From contig JBAMDO010000109.1 in NCBI GenBank assembly GCA_037074765.1, positions 1-64,000 of the forward strand: DNA of 64,000 nt, read 5' to 3'. Positions 51,515 to 64,000 of this stretch are shown in pieces. Below the pieces are notes generated by a model. The model saw only the letters and a program-made list of their open reading frames with translations. It had not been told where the DNA came from and did no database searches. Both the position numbers and the translations under genes were made by a program. Every line of letters starts with the position of its first letter. The stretch's first letter is position 1. Origin of the DNA: Mansonella perstans (Eukaryota > Nematoda > Chromadorea > Rhabditida > Onchocercidae).

Positions 51515-54780
<3,266 letters not shown>

Positions 54781-56035
54781 ATCTTGTTGAAATGCATTTT
54801 TTACTGAAATGCATCATCGGGTTTTGATCGTTCTGTCTTTTGATCGATTTTGATCCTTCTTTTCGATTCTTATTTTTGTTCATGGCAATATGAACATATT
54901 ATTATTAGAAATTTTTTTTCATAACCAGATTTTATCCATTATTATATGCTGGTGTTACTGTCGATCAAAATTCAGGTATTCGGATTCCAAAAATAGTCTA
55001 TTTCAAAGCACTCCTGCTAATAGATATTAATTTAATTTTGTCCTGGGTTAGCAGCAATATTTATTTCATTTTCTTATGAGTACTAGGAAATTGTTAAATA
55101 AATGATTTTGCCATTATGTTTTTCCAATCTCCTCTGCTTTATTTTACATCTTTGGCATGCTGACACATGTTGTGTAACTCTCCTCAACATTTTTATTTGT
55201 AGATTAAGTGGCGGTGAGCAAGTTTATCGGACTTTATGTAGAATTTCTGAGTACTTTTTATTGTATCATATAGCATAAAAATATAGGGGTGTTTTTTATC
55301 TTTGTGTTTTAATTTAGTGTAGTTTTAATGTATCATCCCTTATGTTTGTCTGATCTGTAGTACTTCAAATGCTTTGACTTCGTTTTTTCTTTTTTTTTTT
55401 TTTGTGCATTGGTTTATCAGTTAAGTATAAAATTAACATATTTAAAATCGATATTCGTATGCACAAATGTATGCAGTGTATTGGAAATAGGAAATGTTCA
55501 TTCGTTAAACTACTACAAAAATGTATTTTTTCAATATTTGTGTCATATGTTTTTTTTTTTTTCATATATTTTCTGGATAAACATATATCTTCATGTTAAA
55601 ATCACCTTGTTAGTTTTCATTATTTTTTCAAGTTCAATGTTGACATTTCGTTAGTTATCAGTTTTTTTTTTTTTTGTTACAACCCAAAGATATTTTGCTA
55701 TACTTGCTGGTTGCAAGTGATTTAGAATGCACACTTATTAGAATTAGTTGAACAGTTTCAGTGGTAACTGTTATGGTATTTGTTTTTCATATTTGATCGA
55801 ATAAAGTTGGATATTTTAAGTTTCTTTTTTTAAATTTACTTGATAAAAGGGTTGATTTTAAAATGAGAGTGATGAGCTTTGTAAAATTTTTTGTTCTCTT
55901 GTTGATTTCAAATTATTATGAAAGGTTTGGAGGTGAATAGCGGTTCCGGTTTTTCTGAGTATTGATTGTTAAACGGTCTGCAAATTGTTTGTCAAGTTAA
56001 AACGCCAGGTGACGTATGTTTTTGTATTGAGATAA
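54781..56035. other. 1.25 kb intergenic, no gene seen
   Basis: This lies between two plus-strand genes. It is AT-rich with T runs at about 55390-55401, 55551-55561 and 55661-55675. Short open frames at 55365-55654 overlap on both strands and are not supported. Confidence 0.55.
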
Positions 56036-58449
56036 ATGGCTCTGGACTTTAGAATTCTATCAAAGGTGCGATCAGCTCGTCATGGGCGGCTCAGGTAAAT
56101 TTTTGGTGAGAGAATAGGGTGAATTATTTAGTGTTTAGATATCTCGTATAATGACAAACAAATATAGGACATGAGAGTCAAATGTTATCAGAATATAGCA
56201 TGTATTGCTTTTTTGATCAATATCAGTAGAATTAGATTTATTGGTGATACTGAATAGTTTTAAGATTACCACATGCTGATGTTGATACTCCTGTGTTTAT
56301 GCCGGTTGGAACACAAGGAACTATGAAAGGTTTGCTACCGGAACAGCTATCAGAAATGGGATTTCGTTTGATGCTCTGTAATACATATCACATGGGTCAT
56401 AGACCAGGGCATGAAATTGTTCGCAAAGCTGGTGGCCTTCATTCTTTTATTAATTGGCGCTATTCGATTTTGACTGATTCTGGAGGCTTTCAAGTAAGCG
56501 TTCAAGTTTGTCAAAACTAAGAATCTCATGATGTTTTATATCATTCATAATTTTGCACTGCTATACGGTTATTTTTTAGATGGTTTCATTGAATGATTTG
56601 ATGAATGTGGACGAGGAAGGGGTCAATTTTGAAAGTCCACATACTGGAGAGAAAATGATTTTAAGTCCTGAAGTAAGCATACACATACAGGTAAGAAGTT
56701 AAGTGAACGTGTTCAATTTTATTTTCATCGTCAACTCCATTTAATGCAAATGTTTTGGAATTTTTGAAGTTTCAATCATTTTATCCAAACTGATTATTCT
56801 TTTGCTTTTATTATGTGTTTATTTGAGCTAAATGAATATTTGAATGTTTTAAGAAATTACTTTGAATTTGTTCTGTTCATTTTCTTTTGGAAGTTTTCTT
56901 TTATTAGAAATTGTTGCAGGAGGATTTAGGAGCTGATATTATAATGCAGTTGGATCATGTAATACATGCTTTATGTGAAGGATCTATTGTTGAGGAAGCA
57001 ATGAAACGATCAATAAGGTTTTTACCTGTTATTATTATTGCCTGAGACCGAATAAGATCATTAAAGTTTGAAAGATTGGTGAAATTACAAACTAAAGCAT
57101 TTCATTCTTTTCAGGTGGTTGAAACGCTGTCGTAATGCGCATACAAGAAAAGACCAAGCCTTATTTCCCATTATCCAGGGCGGTTTAGATCCTTCTCTTC
57201 GTAAAAAATGTGCTGAAGCTATGGTAAAGCAAGCGAAAGAGGGTATTGCAATTGGTGGCTTGAGCGGTGGTAAGCTGCGGTCTTTTCTTTCATGAAATTG
57301 TATACCATTTTTCTACATGTTTTAACATTATCATCTGATGGCTCATTCTAAGAGGTATTAAATCTCATTTCATATTTCACTTCTCTATGCTATAGCTGAA
57401 AATAGTGGAAGATATTTTGTCATTCCATTAGTGTTGACGAATTAGATGTTTAGTGTATGGATCCTATACGTCAAACAACATTTCCAACTTTTCTTCAACC
57501 ATTCTAAAAATTATGGACGTCTGTCAGAATGTCCCAACGCTTACACCAATGACCGGCATGAATAAATCTTACAATTTTGTCCAAAAGAAACTTTTGACAT
57601 CATCCATTAAATCGTTTCTTTAGGCTACATGTCCGTTAGCATTTGGTAGTGTTTTTCATATCATTTTATTTTAAATTTTTAAAATGTCATGATTAATTTT
57701 CCTTGGAAATGTTGAAGTAAAATATTTTTATTTCAATGTACAGGAGAAGATAAAAATTCATTCTGGCGAATTGTTGCTTTTTGTTGTGAGAATTTACCAG
57801 AGCATCTGCCACGATATGTGATGGGTGTTGGATGGCCGATTGATTTGGTGATTTGTTCCTTGCTGGGTGCCGATATGTTTGATTGCGTTTATCCAACGCG
57901 TACTGCAAGGTTTTCTTCATTATTCTTTTTGCGAAGTATTTGGTAACAATATTTTAAGAAATTAATTTAAAATTTATGAATTAGTTTTGAAGGTTTGGAA
58001 CAGCAATTGTGCGTCGTGGAGGTATGATGCATCTTGCTCGAAATGAATTTAAAAATGATTTTCGACCAATTGACGATACTTGTCCATGCCATTCTTGTCG
58101 CAGTTATACTCGAGCTTATATTCATTCTATACTGAATCAGGTACATTTTACTCCATATTACTCAGTGGGAAGGAATCGAGCGAAGAGGAAAGGAGCGCTA
58201 AATAGACGTCGATTTAACATCGTTGATGCTTTAATGAAGGAAAAGTTTTTGCAGGAAACTGTCGCATGTCACATTATCTCAGTGCACAATCTGCAGCATC
58301 ATATAGATCTCATGGAACGATTACGCAGTGCAATCGACACTGATACAGTGCAAGGATTTTTAAAAGAATTTTTGTTGGAACAATTTTTGGATGGTAACAT
58401 ACCAGATTGGGTTCGTGGGGCAGTTGCCTATATGAATTACGAAATATAA
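56036..58449 (+). CDS. tgt-1: Queuine tRNA-ribosyltransferase catalytic subunit (QTRT1/TGT)
   Basis: TGT swaps guanine-34 for queuine in Asp, Asn, His and Tyr tRNAs, using queuine salvaged from diet or bacteria. Eight exons give 386 residues: 56036-56094, 56265-56493, 56580-56690, 56920-57017, 57115-57269, 57744-57909, 57993-58140, 58255-58449. Motifs present are [37 protein letters not shown] with the general-base Asp, [10 protein letters not shown], and [13 protein letters not shown] with the nucleophile Asp. The zinc site begins CPCHSC, and its His is in SVHNL. The QLDDV motif of vertebrates reads QLDHV; the Asp that contacts the base is kept. The exon 7/8 junction encloses a 114-nt in-frame, stop-free stretch (58141-58254). 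I treat it as an intron because removing it restores the Cys-to-His spacing (25 residues versus 26 in human). Confidence 0.94.
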
Positions 58450-59210
58450 ATATGTCTTTGATTGTTATTTGTTATCATTTTGTTAAAACGTTGAACATCA
58501 AATAAAACATGATTGTTTCTCTGTTTACAATGAAAAATTGTAAGTTATAAAATCCTTGATGGCTTTGCGGGGGATATTAATTTCGACTACATTCTTATGG
58601 CTAGAAATATGAAATGTTATAATGGATTGGAAACTTAATAAATTGAATATATTATAGATTAAATATCATATTTTTGCTCATATTCTATGTACAGCAACAT
58701 CATATGAATTTTAAAGAGGTGACAAGTTAATTAATTCGAAAAGTGTAAGATCATCAACATAAAAACGCTTTTTATTTACCATTATATTCGAACAAATATA
58801 TTGCCGCCCATATGTATGAAAGAAGGCAAGGATACAAGATAAAGTAAAATAGCTTAATCCTGAATGCATTCTTCCAAATTACATTATAAATGGAAGATTT
58901 CTACCGTGATGCCAGCATAGCTTAACATGCAGGCGGCAAAATTGTTTAAATTTCCTGTTTGAAGTATCAGAGCTCATCCATTTGTCTTATTAATATTCCG
59001 CTTCGTTTAAAAATTCGTTCTGTGGTACACCAAATATCTGAAAACCTTTAAGTTGTTGATGGGTACATTTAATTTTGTTGTCGCGAAATCCATAAAGCGA
59101 AAATTCCAATAGGTAAATAAATCTAATTAATTTTATGATGTAAGATTAATTTCTTATTTTTGTTGTAGTCTTACATCCAATAATTCAAGCCGTAGATAAA
59201 TATTAAAGGC

Positions 59211-59330
59211 ATTATGATCTTCCTATCACGTCATTATTTTATTTTTCATCATTTGATCTTATGATCTCTCCATCACATCATTATTTCATCCTTTATCATT
59301 TGTCATTATGATCGTCTTATCACGTCATTG
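59211..59330. repeat. Tandem repeat, about 46-bp unit, 2.6 copies
   Basis: Imperfect copies share TTATGATC, ATCACGTCATTAT and a TTCATCATTTG-like end. They start near 59211, 59256 and 59303. Confidence 0.8.
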
Positions 59331-59443
59331 ACCCCCCTTCTACTACTATATATAGACTGTCAAATTTCCATCTTGAACTGTTTTCTTCATAACGTCACTC
59401 ATCTGTCTCTTCATTCACGTATCCAGTTCTTTCAACATTAAAT

Positions 59444-59499
59444 AATTATGTTCGCGTTTGTTAATGCTTTTAATTATGTTTGCGTTCGTTAATAATTTT
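59444..59499. repeat. 28-bp tandem duplication
   Basis: Two copies of a 28-bp unit beginning AATTATGTT and containing GCGTT and GTTAAT differ at a few positions. The second copy runs into an AATAAA. Confidence 0.85.
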
Positions 59500-59780
59500 A
59501 ATAAAGGTTTAATTACCCAAGTTTGAGATTGAGACCACACAAAATTCAATTCAACCCATTCTCTCAACGTCAACTCATCACAACTTTCACGACATTTGTT
59601 ATGTTTTTGTTATACTTTTGTTTGAAATCTAAGATTTCTGAGAAATTTTGGAATCATGCAAAACAAATGAATTTCAACAAAATGTTGAATCTTATGAGGA
59701 GATTTGTGGAAAAAACCTAAGGCAGTTTGTTGCAGCCAGTTGTATGTCCAAGTTGCAGTAGTAGCTTCATATTTCAAACG

Positions 59781-62700
59781 TTAACTTTGTAAGACTGTCT
59801 GAAGATTTTTATTTTGTACTTCCTGTACCATCGGGACTAATGCCATAACTTTATCCCGTTGCCTATCTGATTTACCGGAATCCGATTCTGGTACATTCCA
59901 AAGTTGCTTAGAAGTTTTGTTTAAGTTTAATTCCTCTACCTTTGGTTCTTTTAGTAGAGCAAAGTTTACAATCTTTGCCGATGTTTGACTATCATTTATT
60001 ACGTCCACTTGTTTTGACATTGGTTGGTAGCCATCCGCTGTCACGTAAATTTCGTAATGTCCTGGTGTAAGTAAGCGGAAATATTCACCAGTTTGCCCTA
60101 AAAAATAGCTGATCATTTGTGCCAAGTAACAATACCGTTCAATCTTATCCACATGACAGTTGAAATTTTGGATTCCAAATTTTTGGTTAGAAACTTAAAT
60201 TTAAGGAGCGAACATAAATATAGGGATTACGGATATTATTCGTCATTATGCAACATGCAAATTAATTAAATGTTCATTATTTGATACTTACATGATGTAA
60301 CAGGGTGTTTAATCGGGCTGATTTCGGTGCTGTTCTTCACCCAAATAACAGCTTCCGATATTGGCTCTCCAGTAATTTTATCCACCACAATACCTTTTAT
60401 TCCAATGTGAACCTGCAACAATACTTGCTAAAAGTTCTACTTTAGCAAGAAATCTTTTCCTAGATCACTAAGAATGAACATTTGTGAAGTATATGACATA
60501 TTAAATTTTTTAAGCATAGACTTCAAATTACTTGGCAATAAGTCATTTAAAAATATTTATGCAACACTAGAAATACCGTACAAAATTCGATTCAGCTTAA
60601 GTTTTTTGAAAAAGTAAAAAAATTCCGCTGTAATGCAATTAGGAAAAAAAAACGAAGAAGCAATAATTTATCTTTTTCATAACGGAACTTAATTCAATCA
60701 GCCAAATAGCAATTTATTGACAAACCTTTCGAATAAAATCGATCAATGCCTTCTTATTATCGTCCCAAAGTTGCGGTAATATTGAACTATCCGGGAATTT
60801 TTGACACGATAATTCTAATGTTATTTCAAATGCGTTTGTTGCCAAATAATTGAAATCCTGCATACCACCTGAAACCGAATACCATTTTGCGCCATTTGTT
60901 ATTCCACCTGAAATATATGATATTAGACGTATAAATTTTTATATAACTCTCTAGATCTAGTTAATTTGTTTAGATCTATTGGTTTTTGAGTTTTTCTTAC
61001 AATTTTTTTTAATTTTTATTGGGATACAAATATTATTTCTATTATTATTTTAACCTTGCTGAGCGAATGCATCGGTGAGAGTTCCATCACAGGGAGGATG
61101 ATCATTCTTTGCCATATGAGCATGTTTATTTGCATAACTCTCAGCAAGATAGCTGTAAATTTTATTAAATCTAAAATATATTTTTCAAATTTTGCTAATT
61201 CAGAAGCATATAAAATTTTTTTATTATTTATTACATTAGTGGGAAAATAAAAAAGGAAAAAAGAAAGGATTGAATGTTATCACGATAAAATGTAGATAAT
61301 TCGAAATCTTAATATGAATATTCTAAATTTGCATGAATCGACAGAAATTAGAAAAATGATTGAGCCGATAATTTTTTGTTTTAATAAAATTTGAAATATG
61401 TTAACCGAAATGTTTGATCATCAGGACTTATAGAATATTCGTTGCTGCTTGGAATTCGAGCAGAATCGAACGGATAATTGGCCACTAAATCACCCTCATG
61501 TATATTGGCCGATAAGACAAATGGCAAAGAAAGGATCCACTGACCAACAGCTCGCACTTCTGGTTCATACTTGAAATTTTAAAAATTAAGATTTAAATAC
61601 AGAGCTAAAATTATTTTTGTAATTATTCCACTAAACTACTCCAATGAAACTCAAATATAAGATTGAAAAGCGTACTTTTCTTTCTTCATCACCAAATAGT
61701 TCCAGAAGATGATCGAAACGAGGTATATTATGTCGTTCTAAATAGTAATAGAAACCATCAAGATCCGGAAAATTTCGGTTTAAATCCCTACCGTTTGCAT
61801 TGGATCTACCAGTAAACCAATCCCGAGCATTGCTTTCCTGAAATATATATTTTATGGAAACTTCACTGCTGCTATTTTCATTATTACTGTACGTTTTTTC
61901 TTTCTGAAACTTTTTTTTACTTTATATAAGTAAACATTTTGAAAAAACCTTTTTGAAAAAAAAATAATTTGAAAAAACCAAAATCTACTTTTCCACCATG
62001 AAAAATTCATTTTTTGCTTCTTTAAAAAAAATTTAAAAAAAAAATTTTTTACGATCATAATGCTTGCTATTAGACTGTCAGTTGGAAATCTAACTTTTAA
62101 AGTTTTCACGTGTATATTCTATCCAAGCTTATTTTTTGGGCTATTCCTATTAACGAAATTTAGCTCTGAAGTGTATGCATCCGGAAAAAAAAAAACGATT
62201 CGAATGTTATTACTGTAGAAAGTGCGAGTTCAAATCCATCCGGATTCATTGATGGTAATAGATGAATTGATGTCGAATTGATAAGTTCCATGATTTCCTT
62301 ATTTTTTGCCGAAAGTTGATCGCAGAAGTATGATGCAAGCCGCAATAGAAGTTCTCTTCCTACCGGCTCATTTCCATGCATATTCCCAATATACTTCATT
62401 TCCGGTTTTACTGGAAATACTTATCAACTTCAATTGATTTGTATTTTTTTTCCTTTTTTTAGGAATGCAATTTAGGATTGAGAATATTTGACTGGAAAAA
62501 AGTAGGGAAAAAATTCCAAGTTGAAAGAATAATTCAGAATATTTCAATGCAGTGAAAATTATACAGTAGAAGGAAAATGGAATAAATGTCAGATAAAAAG
62601 TAAAAAAAAATTCTGAAAAAGAATACAAGAAATCATTTCGATACAAAAGTTCTATTAACCAAAGATAGTTAAAGAATACGGTAATGTAACTTACACATTT

Positions 62701-62941
62701 GATGCTGTCCAGGCCTTGTTGAAAATTGGATAACAAGTAAGTAACGTCCTTTAACACTTTTACCGATCGAATAAACAGTGGTATAATTAGGACATTGTTT
62801 GTTAATATTCATAAGTATGGTTTCCAATTCATCCTGATTATGGTAATTAGCCCATTGATCAGTTATACCAGTTGTACCTTTGACTTTTTGTGTTTTCGAG
62901 ACGAATAATAGAAATAAAAAGGGAAAAAAATAGTAGTACAT
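59781..62941 (-). CDS. Secreted M14 metallocarboxypeptidase (carboxypeptidase E/D/N type)
   Basis: These enzymes trim C-terminal Lys and Arg, for example from neuropeptide precursors (EGL-21 in C. elegans). Eight exons join to 495 residues: 62941-62695, 62410-62214, 61837-61676, 61569-61406, 61152-61055, 60907-60726, 60412-60292, 60097-59781. A hydrophobic signal peptide ([16 protein letters not shown]) leads. Zinc ligands are His94 and Glu97 in [15 protein letters not shown] and His226 in [33 protein letters not shown] supplies substrate contacts. The catalytic Glu is 321 in [15 protein letters not shown]. The transthyretin-like domain (about 352-430) follows, with [15 protein letters not shown] and [19 protein letters not shown], and then a polar tail. 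Where CPE has HGGD this protein has HEGD. CPE is the closest match by memory, but CPD-like or CPN-like paralogues cannot be excluded. Confidence 0.92.
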
Positions 62942-63554
62942 GAAAACAACCCACTATTAAGGCCGTTTCCAATGCTTCAATACAGCAATAGTAGCAGCAG
63001 CAGCAGTAGCAACAGCAGTTATCTTTTTTCTAGTGATTAGGCTTGTGTCTACATGCTTTCGCTCTAGGCTTATTCGAATTTGAGGCCCAAAACTCATTCC
63101 TCAGTTCATGCACTCATGCATCATTGATGCCATACATTCTTTTTTCTTGCTCAATGGATAATGTATGATGACAAATCGATCCGTTTCAGCGTCATTTTCA
63201 TTTTCTACTGCTGTCAACATTATAAAAATAATGAAATGATGTGTGCCTCGAAAAGCTCATCTAAGTATGATAGAAAAATGGAAAAGAAGGGCATTTCATT
63301 ACTTTTACTCTTTTCCTACCTTTAATTATATTCTATTCTGCCAAGTATTGCATATTCTTTTCCATTCCTTTTCTTTTTTCTCTCCTCAACTTTGTCACAC
63401 AACAAAATTAATTAAAAAATTGATCATATAACAAGAAAGAAACTGATTCTGCTTTGAATTTTGATGATATGGCATCATTTAATAATGTCATTTTAAAGCT
63501 AGATTTAACCATACGTTGTTGTTACGTTGATTTAATTTGATTTAATATTTTTAA
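62942..63554. promoter_or_regulatory. Upstream region of the carboxypeptidase gene
   Basis: This should hold the promoter of the minus-strand carboxypeptidase and the 3' flank of the next gene. A short AGC/AGT/AAC triplet run lies at about 62986-63018. No coding exon was recognised. Confidence 0.45.
62986..63018. repeat. AGC-type triplet run
   Basis: About ten triplets of AGT, AGC and AAC lie just upstream of the carboxypeptidase start. Confidence 0.8.
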
Positions 63555-63720
63555 TTAAACTAAATCAGAAAGATATACATTAAATTCAGCCGGACCGGAT
63601 TGCTCAGTTCTTATCATCAATGCTATTGATGCTTCAAATAATGATAATTGCTCTCCTACAAAAATTAGGTCTTTTCTTACAAACTCTCTTACAAATACTT
63701 GTGGATCATGAAAGCTTTTC
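63555..63720 (-). CDS. Probable last exon of a further minus-strand gene, partial
   Basis: An open stretch ends at a TAA (63555-63557). It can begin after an AG at 63721-63722 and reads as a well-mixed peptide including DPQVFVREFVRKDLIFVG and GPAEFNVYLSDLV at the C-terminus. The alternating hydrophobic pattern suggests a beta-rich extracellular module, but I cannot name the family. The surrounding sequence up to 64000 holds no earlier exon that I can identify, so the gene would extend past the right edge. A spurious open frame remains possible. Confidence 0.35.
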
Positions 63721-63755
63721 CTGTCCTTTTTTATTTTTATTTCAAATAACATCAC

Positions 63756-64000
63756 ATTTCTAATAATTCAGTTTTTATTCAAGAATTTTAGAAAAAAAAT
63801 TGAAGAAATGAAAAGATGGAAGAAAAAGGTAAATGAATGATGATAAAGGACGGAGAAAAGGGAAGAAGGAAAAAAAATAAGACCAGTTAATTTGCGAAAA
63901 AATTACGAAAAATGAAATTTTTTTTCTTCTTCCTCCATCGTTATCCGGAAAATTATTCATCAATTCCTTAATTGTCTATTTCAATTTATTTTCACATTAA
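63756..64000. other. Right edge, no gene seen
   Basis: The plus strand is rich in G and A at 63795-63880. The open frame on the minus strand here is Phe/Ser-rich and follows from this bias. Confidence 0.5.

Larger units (their letters stand above)
58450..59780. other. Convergent spacer with tandem repeats and LTR-like features
   Basis: This lies between the tgt-1 stop and the carboxypeptidase stop. Besides the repeats listed below, a TATATATA element (about 59348-59355) and an AATAAA (about 59500-59505) are present. An open frame at 59523-59720 has no support as a gene. Confidence 0.5.

Noticed and set aside
58141..58254. Treating the 114 bases as coding, giving one long terminal exon
   Set aside because: It would separate the zinc-site cysteines from their histidine by 63 residues instead of about 25.
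59523..59720. 65-residue plus-strand frame after the tandem repeats
   Set aside because: Chance frame; considered as a retroelement remnant, but no gag or pol motif is present.

Overview
This window looks like nuclear DNA from a nematode, most likely a spirurid or filarial worm. It is AT-rich (roughly two thirds A+T by eye). The genes are split into many short exons with nematode-style acceptors (TTTCAG, TTTTAG), and several start codons sit directly behind an AG acceptor, as in spliced-leader genes. Nearly every recognised protein is a conserved animal housekeeping protein. I saw no bacterial operons, CRISPR array, tRNA or rRNA. The species call is an inference from gene style. All exon models were joined by hand from reading frame, splice sites and remembered family sequence.

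Layout, left to right. On the minus strand: ARF6 GTPase (463-1460, last exon off the left edge), a silent 3.4 kb stretch, then a 30-exon class XVIII myosin with an N-terminal PDZ domain (4869-15768). Divergent from it on the plus strand is the Golgi tether p115/USO1 (16562-23107). On the minus strand again are a small protein of the 'POLR1D isoform 2' family (25398-25889) and an IQ-Sec7-PH ARF exchange factor of the IQSEC/BRAG type (27560-31599). A 12-copy, 32-bp minisatellite follows (about 32387-32765). A mitochondrial class I release factor (33656-35631, plus) converges on a twin-CX9C mitoribosomal protein mS37/CHCHD1 (36005-37275, minus). Next on the plus strand come an unrecognised 106-aa protein (37892-38375), an unrecognised two-helix membrane protein with a PPxY tail (38508-40879) and a divergent p38 MAP kinase (42290-45615). 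Then comes about 5.9 kb of low-complexity DNA that hides one possible 46-aa two-exon gene. After it are a medium-chain dehydrogenase (51515-54780) and queuine tRNA-ribosyltransferase (56036-58449). The window closes with a secreted M14 carboxypeptidase of the E/D/N type (59781-62941, minus) and a probable last exon of one more minus-strand gene.

Several genes share membrane-traffic themes: ARF6, an ARF exchange factor, p115, a Golgi-type myosin and a secretory-granule-type carboxypeptidase. Two neighbours serve mitochondrial translation. I read this as loose thematic neighbourhood, not as an operon.

The most notable observations are: a p38 kinase whose TGY activation motif reads SAY; four GC-AG introns, three of them in the myosin, fixed by frame and protein alignment; a 114-nt stop-free in-frame intron inside the zinc-site region of the tRNA-ribosyltransferase; a perfect 12-bp inverted repeat that buries a splice donor in the release-factor gene; a stand-alone gene for the POLR1D isoform 2 protein; and two or three short proteins I cannot assign.
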